51,513 bases of DNA from a virus. Under the pieces are notes generated by a model. The model was not told where the DNA came from. It ran no database searches and saw nothing but the letters and a program-made list of their open reading frames with translations. The position numbers and the translations under genes are program-made. The stretch lies in the IMG/VR virus record IMGVR_UViG_3300037318_000051, positions 1 to 51,513 of that record; one strand, written 5' to 3'. Every line of letters starts with the position of its first letter. Position 1 is the stretch's first letter. This document shows positions 1 to 7,191 of the stretch, in pieces.

Positions 1-127
1 TCTATCCACTCGAATAGTCCCACTGTCACCCTCCTAACATCCTGAATGCGGGCGGCGGCTCATCATCATTGCCCGCCTGGTCCAGTGCCTGCCGAATGCG
101 CGCCAGCCGCGCTGGTTTCGAGCCGCT
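1..127. repeat. Terminal direct repeat, left copy
   Basis: This stretch is identical to the last 127 bases of the window. An odd length of exactly 127 matches a common assembler k-mer size, so the likeliest meaning is that a circular or circularly permuted molecule was cut open by assembly. A true 127-bp physical terminal repeat is possible but less likely, because the repeat lies inside the end of a gene and not in an intergenic region. Confidence 0.95.
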
Positions 128-1255
128 TAGATATGCGCATATTTTGTTGTCGCTGAGGCCCTGCTGTTTCATCTCTCTAATCTGCTCATCTGTGATACCA
201 GTATCAGTGGCGGGTGCTGGTTTTGGGGTGGTATGGGCGGTATGTTGGTACGTACCGGTACGTACTGGTACGCTATCGGTATCACTGGTATTGCTCTCTG
301 CGATGCCTGATACCACCTCTGCCTTGAGCGGCAATTGTGCGTAGGTTGGCAGGGGGGCCACATCAAGCACGTGCTGATCGCCCTCGGCATCCAGCACTGC
401 ACAATAGCGCTGGCCTGCCAGGGACGGGGCCGCCTGGCGCGCAAACTTGCCCATCAGTATCTTCGTGAAGTTATCACGGCTCTGCCCATCGCCCTCAATA
501 CCCAGCGCACGCACAGTGCTGCGCTGACTGAGCACAATCAGGCTGATCTGCAATTCGCGCCCTACACTACCCACGCGCTTGAAGAGCAGCGGGAATGTCG
601 AGCATTCATCGGCCACGTCAGGCGCTTCATCGACCACCACCGTGAGCGGTTGAAAATCGGTTTCGCCGTGGTTCAGGGCACGCTGGCGCTGGCGTAGCTC
701 ACGTAACACCTGCTGCAATGCCTGCTCAATCTGCGTATATTCCGCATCATCATCCAGGCCAATCGCCTGGATTTGCCCCCATTTGCCAGGGCGGTTCTTG
801 GGGTCAATCACCAGCAGTGCGCCGCGTTTGCCAGGGAGCAGGGCGCGTACCAGCGTGGTTTTGCCACTGTCGGTGTTGCCAATGATGAGCAGGTGATGCG
901 CCTTGACCGCCTGTACACGCCACGTTTTCCAGGGCACCACAGTGTCAGCCGGGGGTGCAGCCGCCGTGGCAGGCGCGGCAGTGTTGGCAGGTTGCTGCAG
1001 CAGGCTGTGCAGGGTGGTGTCAGGCGGGGCGTCTGTCAGAGTGTCAGGGACTGTCAATTGCGGCGCGGGGGATGGTAACAGCCTGGCAGTGTATGTCCAG
1101 TCTGCCAGGGCTGCTATATCACCGCGTATAGTTTCGTTGCGGCGGATGAAATACTGTGCAAACGCAATGGGGACAAACCAGTTCATAGCCGCCGCAACAA
1201 AGATGCACGCCAGATCAACCATATCAAATGGATATTCCTCGTGTTTATTCGCCAT
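26..1255 (-). CDS. HerA/FtsK-like DNA-translocating ATPase, membrane anchored
   Basis: The 409-aa product has a hydrophobic stretch near residues 14-36 that looks like a membrane anchor, a Pro/Ala/Thr-rich linker to about residue 105, then a P-loop ATPase: Walker A GNTDSGKTT at 126-134 and Walker B LTVVVDEAPD at about 204-213. The C-terminal end (DEQIREMKQQGLSDNKICAY onward) resembles a helix-turn-helix. The HerA/FtsK superfamily pumps DNA, often at membranes. Because a separate terminase is present, packaging is not its obvious job; DNA transfer or segregation of a plasmid-like prophage are inferences. It overlaps the upstream membrane-protein gene by 11 bases and is followed across the circle joint by a small GTGA-coupled gene. 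Confidence 0.72.
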   Translation of the reverse strand: MANKHEEYPFDMVDLACIFVAAAMNWFVPIAFAQYFIRRNETIRGDIAALADWTYTARLLPSPAPQLTVPDTLTDAPPDTTLHSLLQQPANTAAPATAAAPPADTVVPWKTWRVQAVKAHHLLIIGNTDSGKTTLVRALLPGKRGALLVIDPKNRPGKWGQIQAIGLDDDAEYTQIEQALQQVLRELRQRQRALNHGETDFQPLTVVVDEAPDVADECSTFPLLFKRVGSVGRELQISLIVLSQRSTVRALGIEGDGQSRDNFTKILMGKFARQAAPSLAGQRYCAVLDAEGDQHVLDVAPLPTYAQLPLKAEVVSGIAESNTSDTDSVPVRTGTYQHTAHTTPKPAPATDTGITDEQIREMKQQGLSDNKICAYLSGSKPARLARIRQALDQAGNDDEPPPAFRMLGG

Positions 1256-1862
1256 CCGCAGTCCCTTCTACCGTTTGCCTGCCCTTCCTCTTTTTGCCCT
1301 TTCGCCTCGGAGCCACAAGCATTAGGGCGGTAAACCCGAACACAATGGTCAAGAGCTCAAATCCGAATGATGCCATAAACAGCAGCAGCGGGTGCGCAAT
1401 GGCATAGACCGGCAGAGCCAGAATGCCCAGTCCCTCAAACACCCCCTGTGCTTTATATGTCTGCAAAAATTCAACAACACGCGGATAGTCCGTGACCGCA
1501 TCGAACAGACACAAACTGAATACCAGTGCTGCAGCCGCCGGGATGGTAACCGCAAACCGAGCGGTAAACAGTTCGATCAGTGTCGGGGCCACGGTCACCA
1601 GCAGCAGCAGCGCACTGACACCCGTCACCACCTGCGGGTTAAATTCGCCTGGGATGTACTGACTCAATGTCGCTACTGCAGGCTGTGCCCAATCCCAGGT
1701 TGCGCCAATGTCAAAGTACCAGGCCAGCATAGCCAGGAAATAGGTAATGAGCGCCAGTGCTGTTGCCAGTACATAGGCGCCGGGTCCGTGTATGCCCCGT
1801 ACCGCAGCCAGGGCACGACTCAGATTATCTGACAAATCAATCCAGCTAAAAAACTGTTGCAT
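1245..1862 (-). CDS. Polytopic membrane protein (about 5 TM segments)
   Basis: The 205-aa product is strongly hydrophobic, with likely membrane helices near residues 29-50, 78-98, 103-122, 146-163 and 166-187 and a basic tail (RRKGKKRKGR) expected on the cytoplasmic side. I do not recognise the family. It sits between a signal-anchored SH3-like protein and the HerA/FtsK-like ATPase, overlapping the latter, so it may be the membrane partner of that ATPase. This is inferred from gene order only. Confidence 0.75.
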   Translation of the reverse strand: MQQFFSWIDLSDNLSRALAAVRGIHGPGAYVLATALALITYFLAMLAWYFDIGATWDWAQPAVATLSQYIPGEFNPQVVTGVSALLLLVTVAPTLIELFTARFAVTIPAAAALVFSLCLFDAVTDYPRVVEFLQTYKAQGVFEGLGILALPVYAIAHPLLLFMASFGFELLTIVFGFTALMLVAPRRKGKKRKGRQTVEGTADGE

Positions 1863-1863
1863 A

Positions 1864-2280
1864 TCATTCCCCCTGATAGTCTTTCACACTCGACACATCC
1901 AACCCGGTCAATACCTCGTATCGCACCCATAGCTGCCCATTGCCCGCATAACCCCACGCAGCAGGCAGCCGCAAATAGAGCCAGTCATTGCCATACCGCC
2001 CAATAATGTGGTATGGCGCGCCTTCCGACAGGGGCCCATACTCGTTGTTGACATTACTCACATCCGGCTCGTAGTAGCCCACAACGCCGCCGGGCAGTGC
2101 GTGCAGGTCATAGGCCGGGTGACACTCCCCGGCAATCTCTGGCGTGGGCGTCGTGGCGGCTGGCTGGCTCTGTGCAGACCCCGGCGGGCTGGGCACCAAC
2201 CAGACCAGTACAACCACGGAGAACACAAAAACAGCGATAGCTGCCAGCCGAAACAGCCGCTGCTTGCTTGCTTTGTTCAT
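1864..2280 (-). CDS. Signal-anchored protein with SH3-like domain
   Basis: The 138-aa product starts with a basic stretch (MNKASKQRLFR) and a hydrophobic helix at about residues 11-31, followed by a Pro/Thr linker (ATTPTPE) and an extracytoplasmic domain of about 85 residues. The domain's pattern (HALPGG, EGAPYHIIGRYGNDWLYLRL, GQLWVRYE) fits a bacterial SH3-like fold, known to bind cell wall or peptides. The upstream sequence GGGAGGATACCGAATG gives a good ribosome site. It belongs to a run of envelope genes with the ATPase. Confidence 0.65.
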   Translation of the reverse strand: MNKASKQRLFRLAAIAVFVFSVVVLVWLVPSPPGSAQSQPAATTPTPEIAGECHPAYDLHALPGGVVGYYEPDVSNVNNEYGPLSEGAPYHIIGRYGNDWLYLRLPAAWGYAGNGQLWVRYEVLTGLDVSSVKDYQGE

Positions 2281-2374
2281 TCGGTATCCTCCCTTATGCT
2301 ACAATTGGGCGGGATGAACCACCATCAACCGCGCAGCCTGAAAGCTGCGCGGGGCCATCCCGCTGTGATTATCC
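2281..2374. promoter_or_regulatory. Intergenic nested hairpin with an opposing -10-like sequence
   Basis: The gap between two leftward genes holds a nested inverted repeat: outer arms GCGGGATG (2309-2316) and CATCCCGC (2356-2363), inner arms CCGCGCAGC (2329-2337) and GCTGCGCGG (2344-2352). On the plus strand an extended -10-like ATGCTACAAT ends at 2305, so a short rightward antisense RNA starting at the hairpin is conceivable. There is no T-run on either side, so it is not a standard intrinsic terminator; RNA processing is another option. Confidence 0.4.
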
Positions 2375-3073
2375 CTATCCTGACAGTTGCCCCGTATCAT
2401 CCCGGCAGTATTCACAATGCCCCCAGCGCCGCGCCGCGCCATACTTCGATTGCGATAATGGCGCGCTGCAGGATGGACACTCGTATGCCGTCGTAGTCCT
2501 CACAGAGACTATCGGGGCACTTTCATCGTCAGTGGTCATGCCCGGCAATGCCGCCCGGAACTCTCGGCGTGCTTCCTGGATTTCTTCACGTATTTCGGTA
2601 TAGATATCGCGCTGCGTGGGTTGCTGCAGTAGTGCCTTATAGCGCGCCACAAAGAGCGACATAAAGACAAAGAGCAGCAGGGGTACAATTCCGGCAAAGA
2701 TAAGGGCCATCAGCGGAGCATAGCCAGCATCGCGCCACGATTCCAGTGTGGGGCCGGGGGATGATGCCAGCATAATGTAATCGTGTCCTACGGCATAGTT
2801 GGCTATCGTGGTGAGGATAAGTAAGGCAATGGTCAGGATGTTTAGCCCGTGCCGCCATTGGGGCACCAGGGCCGTGCTGAATTTGCACCCAACCGCGCCT
2901 ACTTCCAACGAGATGAGCATTGCGACGGCAAAGACCGTACCTATCCAATCGCCTGCACTGTGGAATTGTGCAATGACGTGATAGGTTGCCGGGGCCGATA
3001 CAACGACCAACAGCGTAACAATCGAGCCGAAAATGGTGAGCGGTACATCCCTGCTCAGGGGTTCCTGTCGCAT
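2375..3073 (-). CDS. Four-TM membrane protein with C-terminal zinc ribbon
   Basis: The 232-aa product has likely membrane helices near residues 9-32, 42-62, 74-93 and 114-140, then a charged helical stretch and a C-terminal CPSC...CEYC pair about 20 residues apart that should bind zinc. The start is set by AGGAGG seven bases before the ATG. Helices followed by a zinc ribbon suggest a DNA- or protein-docking membrane component; I do not recognise a family. It is the first gene after the TnpB element and heads the envelope/ATPase cluster. Confidence 0.7.
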   Translation of the reverse strand: MRQEPLSRDVPLTIFGSIVTLLVVVSAPATYHVIAQFHSAGDWIGTVFAVAMLISLEVGAVGCKFSTALVPQWRHGLNILTIALLILTTIANYAVGHDYIMLASSPGPTLESWRDAGYAPLMALIFAGIVPLLLFVFMSLFVARYKALLQQPTQRDIYTEIREEIQEARREFRAALPGMTTDDESAPIVSVRTTTAYECPSCSAPLSQSKYGAARRWGHCEYCRDDTGQLSG

Positions 3074-3093
3074 TCTGAAGCCTCCTGTGTTAT

Positions 3094-3180
3094 CATAGCT
3101 TGTGCCACGCTCGGTGAGGCAACTCCTGTGGCCTCAGCGCTGGTGCGAACAGCGCAGCCGGGCGTGGCACTATTGTAGCA
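3094..3180 (-). promoter_or_regulatory. Promoter-like -10 elements upstream of the membrane cluster
   Basis: On the minus strand there is an extended -10-like TGTGCTACAAT ending at 3172 and a second TATGAT (3099-3094) about 20 bases before the start codon of the zinc-ribbon membrane protein. No convincing -35 box accompanies either. Transcription from here would restart the operon downstream of the TnpB insertion. Confidence 0.35.
3102..3170. ncRNA. Candidate three-way-junction RNA or regulatory structure
   Basis: Three sets of perfect complementary arms nest in 69 bases: GTGCCACGC (3102-3110) with GCGTGGCAC (3162-3170) closes the structure; GAGGC (3116-3120) with GCCTC (3131-3135) and GCGCTG (3137-3142) with CAGCGC (3150-3155) form two inner hairpins. 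The fold is predicted equally for both strands. It lies between the end of the TnpB element and the next gene, so it could be a leader, a processing site, or part of the sequence the TnpB guide is drawn from. Confidence 0.4.
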
Positions 3181-3185
3181 CATCT

Positions 3186-3222
3186 CGCACGTCATAAACC
3201 GCACTGACTAAAGTCAGGCGGC
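3186..3222 (-). ncRNA. TnpB element right end / omega-RNA scaffold hairpin
   Basis: Just past the tnpB stop, the minus strand reads CCGCCTGACTTTAGTCAGTG and then CGG TTTATGAC: an inner stem CTGAC/GTCAG around TTTA, with an outer CCGC/GCGG. This resembles the 3' scaffold hairpin at the right end of IS200/IS605-type elements, from which the guide RNA extends into flanking DNA. The guide would then begin near GTGCGAGATGTGCTAC on the minus strand. The exact boundary cannot be fixed from one copy. Confidence 0.5.
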
Positions 3223-4317
3223 TTGTCCCTGGCGCGACGGCAGAGCCGCCTCCGAGACAATAGGCGGTATGACTGCCGCCCTGGAAATGTTTATCGCCGC
3301 ATTGGTATCAGCAGAGGCCGTATGACCGCACGACACACAACAGAAATGGGCTTGCGTGGGACGATTGGCGCGTTCGGTGTGCCCACACACGCTGCATCGC
3401 TGACTGGTGTAGGCCGCGTCAACGATACAGACAGGCACCCCTGCCAACCGAGCCTTGTAGCTGATGAACTGGCGCAGTTGGGCAAAGGCCCAGTTGCTGT
3501 GTCGCGCTCGTTGCGTTTTGCGCAGCCGTGTCCGCTCGCGGATGTCGGTCAGGTCTTCCAACGCGATGCCGCGATTCGTGTCTTTCGCTTTCGCTACGAG
3601 CGCTTTGCTGATCCGATGGTTGGTATCTTTCTGAAATCGTGCCTGACGTTTGCGCAGCTTCTTCAGGTGGCGTTTTGCCGATTTGGAGCCACGCCGTTGA
3701 AGACGCTGGCGCAAGCCGTCGTATCGCTGGCGGGTCTGCTCAACCTGCTCGCCCGAATGGTGCTCCCCGTCCGAGTCCGAGGCGATATTGCTGATGCCCA
3801 GATCAACACCCAGGATGCCCTCAATCTCGTCCGGCGTGGGTTCTTCAATGTCGCAGACAGCCAGCAGGTAGAACGTATTGTTTACCAACACGAGGTCGCT
3901 CTCGCCCTGGCGAAACTGGAGCAGTTCACACTGGCGCTCTCCACAGACAAACGGGATGCGCTGGCGACCTGCCAGCGTCCAGATATTGACCGTGCTCTTG
4001 TCCAGTTGGTAGGACAGGATGCGGTCATCGTAGGCGATAGACCCGTGTGGCTTGAAGGTGCGCTGCGTCTGCTTGTCCAGTTTGTAGGCATCGCCTACTT
4101 TGGCAAGCATCCGCACGGTCACTTGCGCCGACAAATCAAACTGTTCGCGCACGTCGCGGTAGACCAGCTTTTGCAGGTCGAACTTTTTGAACGTGCGCGT
4201 ATCCCACGCGACCTGGCTGATGTAGTCACACGCGGCATTCGCTTGCTCCAACGTGCGCAACAAAGCCGCGTGCTGTTCAGGCGTGGGGTTCAGTTTAATT
4301 TGTGCGATAATCTTCAT
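3214..4317 (-). CDS. tnpB: TnpB RNA-guided nuclease (IS200/IS605 type)
   Basis: The 367-aa product has the complete TnpB pattern. N-terminal helical domain begins MKIIAQIKLNPTPEQ; RuvC motif I is GVDLGISN (D172), motif II is IALEDL (E254), a CxxC...CxxC zinc finger has C308, C311, C327 and C330, and motif III is SADTNAAINI (D337). All catalytic residues are present, so it is probably active. TnpB proteins are omega-RNA-guided double-strand nucleases that maintain their transposon. No TnpA is nearby. I start at the second ATG because TATAAT on the same strand ends seven bases upstream, implying a leaderless message. It lies in the early operon in the operon's own direction. Confidence 0.93.
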   Translation of the reverse strand: MKIIAQIKLNPTPEQHAALLRTLEQANAACDYISQVAWDTRTFKKFDLQKLVYRDVREQFDLSAQVTVRMLAKVGDAYKLDKQTQRTFKPHGSIAYDDRILSYQLDKSTVNIWTLAGRQRIPFVCGERQCELLQFRQGESDLVLVNNTFYLLAVCDIEEPTPDEIEGILGVDLGISNIASDSDGEHHSGEQVEQTRQRYDGLRQRLQRRGSKSAKRHLKKLRKRQARFQKDTNHRISKALVAKAKDTNRGIALEDLTDIRERTRLRKTQRARHSNWAFAQLRQFISYKARLAGVPVCIVDAAYTSQRCSVCGHTERANRPTQAHFCCVSCGHTASADTNAAINISRAAVIPPIVSEAALPSRQGQAA

Positions 4318-4324
4318 ATATTGA

Positions 4325-4333
4325 ATTATAGCA
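4325..4333 (-). promoter_or_regulatory. tnpB promoter, extended -10
   Basis: The minus strand reads TGCTATAAT, a perfect extended -10. The expected start point falls on or next to the tnpB ATG, so the message would be leaderless. The -35 position holds only a weak GTGTAA. Confidence 0.55.
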
Positions 4334-4365
4334 TGGATATTCAATCATTACACGCAAGAAAGGAG

Positions 4366-4416
4366 GAGCGCGGTTTCCTCCACTGCCGTTCAAACGGCGT
4401 GGCTTCCACCGCGTGA
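4366..4416. repeat. Left-end palindrome upstream of tnpB
   Basis: A nested inverted repeat: GCGGT...ACCGC outside, CCAC...GTGG next, and GCCGTT/AACGGC inside. Such structures mark the ends of single-strand-transposing IS200/IS605 elements. Equivalent hairpins could also act as a transcription terminator for the exonuclease gene upstream, but no T-run follows. Confidence 0.5.
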
Positions 4417-4433
4417 ATTTCTGTGAGTACTAA

Positions 4434-5540
4434 TTACCTTCTTCTAGCTCGTTCATCCCACTGCCGCTGCAGGTCCCTGACCGATTCTTGCAGCCGCCGG
4501 TGCGCGTCGATTGCCCCCTGGTTGGCAGCCGCCTTTTGCAGCAACTCCAGCACGGCGCGGCAGTCGCCCAGCGCGTCGTGATTGCCGCCCAGGCGTTGCC
4601 AGCGATACTCGCCGTGATAGTCCGACCACTCCCCGGCGTAGGGCGCATACCAGAGCATCGCGCACCACCAGAGCCTGACCGGCAACTCTGGCAGATCGTA
4701 CAGCCAGCACATGTGATCCAGCACGCCGAAATCGAACGAGGCGTTGTAGACGATGACCTTCTTCCCGCGCACCACGCGCACCAGATCGGGATAGATGGCA
4801 TAGAACGATGGTGCCTCCTGCGGGGCCTCGTCGGTAATGCCATGCACCGCCCTGGCCCCCTCAGTGACCTCGCAGGTTGGCCGCACCAGCGTGTCGAGCA
4901 GGGCCGTGCCGTCGGGAGCCAGCACGCCGATCTGCACCGTCTGGGCGTCGTCGCCCAGGCCGGTCGTCTCGGTGTCGAGGATGCACCAGCCTGCCGGGTC
5001 GCTGGCCAGGATCGTGCGGGCCCGCTCGATGGCGGCCACCTGGTCAGCCGTGAAGCCCAGCTCCTCGGACCAGTGAATCATCGTCTCGCGGATTCCACGA
5101 CACGCAGAGCACCAGCGCGGGCTTTGCTCCCAGCCATCTTCATCGAAATACAGCCGCGCTATGTTCGGATCGACCGCGCCGCAGTGCTCACACGTCTGGC
5201 GCTTGCGCTCAGCGGCGGCCTGCGCCTTCGCCAGTGCTGCCTGTTGCTTCTCACTCATCTCGCGTTTGGGCACTGCCTGATCTACCGGATACAGGTAGTA
5301 GGTGGCGCGTCGGCGCCGCCAGTAGACAAAAGCCACCGGCTCGCCGCCCGGCTTGAGGCCGAGCTTGCCGAGCTGCGTCTTTGTTTTCAGGTGGTCTGGC
5401 ACCTGGTCAAACCACGGATACTGATCCATCTCTCGCCCCTGGTGCATCACGCGCTTCGGCGGCTGCGGTGGCCGGGGCTTCGACGCCTCAGCCTGCTCAG
5501 CCCGTTTCATCCAGTCATCCCAATCACAGTGCCGGTACAT
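4434..5540 (-). CDS. DnaQ-like DEDD 3'-5' exonuclease with zinc motif
   Basis: The 368-aa product carries the DEDD exonuclease motifs in its C-terminal half: CILDTETTGL (motif I, DxE), YNASFDFGVLDH (motif II) and HDALGDCRAVLELL (motif III). An N-terminal part of about 140 residues includes CEHCGAVD and CSAC pairs that may bind zinc. It would trim DNA 3' ends in replication or recombination. A longer reading frame runs upstream, but its translation (MARQAWQGVA onward) is merely the pentamer array read through; the ATG of MYRHCDWDDW is the sensible start. Confidence 0.85.
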   Translation of the reverse strand: MYRHCDWDDWMKRAEQAEASKPRPPQPPKRVMHQGREMDQYPWFDQVPDHLKTKTQLGKLGLKPGGEPVAFVYWRRRRATYYLYPVDQAVPKREMSEKQQAALAKAQAAAERKRQTCEHCGAVDPNIARLYFDEDGWEQSPRWCSACRGIRETMIHWSEELGFTADQVAAIERARTILASDPAGWCILDTETTGLGDDAQTVQIGVLAPDGTALLDTLVRPTCEVTEGARAVHGITDEAPQEAPSFYAIYPDLVRVVRGKKVIVYNASFDFGVLDHMCWLYDLPELPVRLWWCAMLWYAPYAGEWSDYHGEYRWQRLGGNHDALGDCRAVLELLQKAAANQGAIDAHRRLQESVRDLQRQWDERARRR

Positions 5541-5544
5541 CACA

Positions 5545-5790
5545 CCTAACCTTGCCCAGCCATACCTTGCCCTGCCTAGCCGGGCCTTGCCTCGCCGCGC
5601 CTTGCCTGCCGTGTGGGCAGTTTGCGAACGTACCCAGGTTCCCAAGCCGTGCCAGGCTTCGCCTCGCCAAGCCTCGCCTAGCCTAGCCACGCCTGCCATG
5701 CCATGCGTTGCCCTGCCAGGGCTAGCCACGCCTTGCCACGCCTGCCGTGCCAAGCCGAGCCATACCTTGCCCTGCCTTGCCCGTCACTCG
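5545..5790. repeat. GGCNN pentanucleotide repeat array
   Basis: The spacer between two early genes consists of degenerate 5-mers, best read on the minus strand as GGCAA, GGCAC, GGCTA, GGCGT and similar, in two blocks (about 5546-5612 and 5646-5782) split by a 33-bp non-repetitive piece. The last two bases of each unit vary while GG is almost fixed. Because 5 and 3 are coprime, all frames give a 5-residue pattern such as AWRGE-AWHGL. This is the spacer for the exonuclease gene; its function is unknown. Confidence 0.85.
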
Positions 5791-5791
5791 C

Positions 5792-6037
5792 TCACCCTCC
5801 CCTCGCTTTCGCTACGGCGTCTAATGCTTTTTGCCGCGCCTCTGCCATGCCAGGTCGCCCGATCTGTGCCAGCATCGCCTCACACGCTGCCAACAGGTCA
5901 GGCGCGGCTGCTGCAAAGTCAAGGTTGGCTCGTGCTTCTTCGTCCTGAAACGTTGTGCCACGCAACACAGGAGAGCCTTCGCTGTCTACAATCGCATTTC
6001 CTTTTCTGCTCCACGGCCCCGGTGTGTGTTTACTCAC
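5792..6037 (-). CDS. Small conserved phage protein, HTPGPW type
   Basis: The product of about 81 aa begins VSKHTPGPWSRKGNAIVDSE and contains an AxxNLDFAAAAPDLLAACEAML helix. This pairing is common in small early proteins of many phages; function is unknown. I prefer the GTG start because it overlaps the previous stop as GTGA and places SKHTPGPW at the N-terminus, as usual in the family; an ATG ten codons upstream would overlap the previous gene further. Confidence 0.75.
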   Translation of the reverse strand: MSKHTPGPWSRKGNAIVDSEGSPVLRGTTFQDEEARANLDFAAAAPDLLAACEAMLAQIGRPGMAEARQKALDAVAKARGG

Positions 6038-6480
6038 ATCAACCTCCAATCCTCTGGCGTTTCCCACAGATGAAACGTGTTCGTATGCACGTTCACATAG
6101 TCTTCTTCACGCGGGAGCACCATCATTGCATCCCGATCAGGCGGGTAAAACGCCGCTCGGATGGTCTTGATTTCCTCCCAGGTTGGGGGTTCCTGATCGA
6201 GCGGTGTCGATATTGACACATGCAGCAGCGGCCCCCAGCGCGGCGTGGTGTCGTGCGTGGCAAATACACGCAAGCCGTCCGTTAGCCACACATGCCAGGC
6301 TGACATATTCGCCAAGGTTTCTGGCGATGCCTGTGTCATCTGCTGGCGCAACCAGCCCGGAATATCAGCAGCCCGGTAAGTCAGTATGCGCCCGTCGGGT
6401 AATGTCAGGTTGTGGGTAGGCATAGGCAGCATCGTGCGTTTTGGCGGCACAGCGCGGCCCTTCTGGCGTGTTGTGGTCAT
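6034..6480 (-). CDS. Small early protein, DUF7694-like
   Basis: The 148-aa product ends with a pattern I associate with the DUF7694 phage family: HVSIS, PTWEEIKTIRAAFYPPDRD, YVNVHTNTFHLWE. Function is unknown. It is followed by a GTGA-coupled gene, so the two are probably translated together. Confidence 0.65.
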   Translation of the reverse strand: MTTTRQKGRAVPPKRTMLPMPTHNLTLPDGRILTYRAADIPGWLRQQMTQASPETLANMSAWHVWLTDGLRVFATHDTTPRWGPLLHVSISTPLDQEPPTWEEIKTIRAAFYPPDRDAMMVLPREEDYVNVHTNTFHLWETPEDWRLM

Positions 6481-6523
6481 TCATGCCTCCCTTCTGGCGG
6501 GCGATCTGCCCGTTGCCCCTTCG

Positions 6524-6784
6524 TCACTCGCTCACCTCTTCCAGTTCCAAAAACTCGACCTCATCAGTCACGATCAGCACCTTTCGATCTCCACCATAGA
6601 GACGCTCCAGGCGCTTCGCCTCGGCTGTAAATGCATCAACTGGTATTCGTTGGCGCAGGCGAATAGCTATCGCGCCAGGCAGATCAGTCACCTCCAGTGC
6701 CGGGTGGCTCTCAATCCGTCGCCGCTGCGCATCCAGCGGCACCAGGCGGAACAAACGGTTGCTCTCGTGGTCATCGCTGGTCAT
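6524..6784 (-). CDS. Hypothetical early protein
   Basis: Product of 86 aa starting MTSDDHESNRLFRLVPLDAQ. It is acidic towards its C-terminus (EVEFLELEEVSE) with a mixed alpha/beta look. The start is chosen because its ATG overlaps the upstream stop as ATGA. No family recognised. Confidence 0.6.
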   Translation of the reverse strand: MTSDDHESNRLFRLVPLDAQRRRIESHPALEVTDLPGAIAIRLRQRIPVDAFTAEAKRLERLYGGDRKVLIVTDEVEFLELEEVSE

Positions 6785-7191
6785 TGCTCCTGTTCCTCCT
6801 CTCGCCACGTTATGAATCGCTGTATCGAGTCAAGCACTTCATCCCACGCCTCGCGCCACTCTTGCTGTATACGCGGGTGATCGTCGCGTACAAGCTCACG
6901 GGCAACACGGATATCAAGGTGCATTGCCTGTAATGTGGGCAACGAGAGTTGCGCCAGAACAAATGTCATCACCCGCCCTGCCTGCTGCTCTTTGCGGCGC
7001 AATTCCTCCTCTGATGGACGTTGCAGATAGGCCGGGCAGGTCGAGCGCTCCGGGTCGCTGATATCAATATCCAGGCGCACGCACGTATGCTCACGCCGGT
7101 GCCAACACGTCGCGCACGGTTGATCGGTATCTACATCGAACTGGTAGGCAGCGGCAAGCTGCTCGCGTGTGTTCTGCGGATTATCGCTCAC
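6781..7191 (-). CDS. Hypothetical Cys-rich early protein
   Basis: The 136-aa product has a cluster of cysteines near its N-terminus (CATCWHRREHTC and STCPAY), which could bind zinc or an Fe-S cluster, followed by long charged helices. It is coupled by a four-base overlap to the methyltransferase upstream. Function is unknown. Confidence 0.65.
   Translation of the reverse strand: MSDNPQNTREQLAAAYQFDVDTDQPCATCWHRREHTCVRLDIDISDPERSTCPAYLQRPSEEELRRKEQQAGRVMTFVLAQLSLPTLQAMHLDIRVARELVRDDHPRIQQEWREAWDEVLDSIQRFITWREEEQEQ

Larger units (their letters stand above)
3186..4422 (-). mobile_element. IS200/IS605-like element carrying only tnpB
   Basis: The element consists of intact tnpB, a right-end hairpin and, upstream of the gene, a large imperfect palindrome. 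There is no transposase gene, so movement would need TnpA supplied in trans. The left boundary may lie at a TTCAC (read on the minus strand) just before GCGGTGGAAGCC, which would fit a TAM-like motif, but this is a guess. It separates the exonuclease gene from the membrane/ATPase cluster. Confidence 0.55.

Noticed and set aside
3223-4416. 397-codon plus-strand frame opposite tnpB
   Set aside because: TnpB motifs are complete on the minus strand; the plus frame is a shadow.
5541-5753. N-terminal extension of the exonuclease (MARQAWQGVA onward)
   Set aside because: It is the pentamer array read as codons; the exonuclease domain starts after it.
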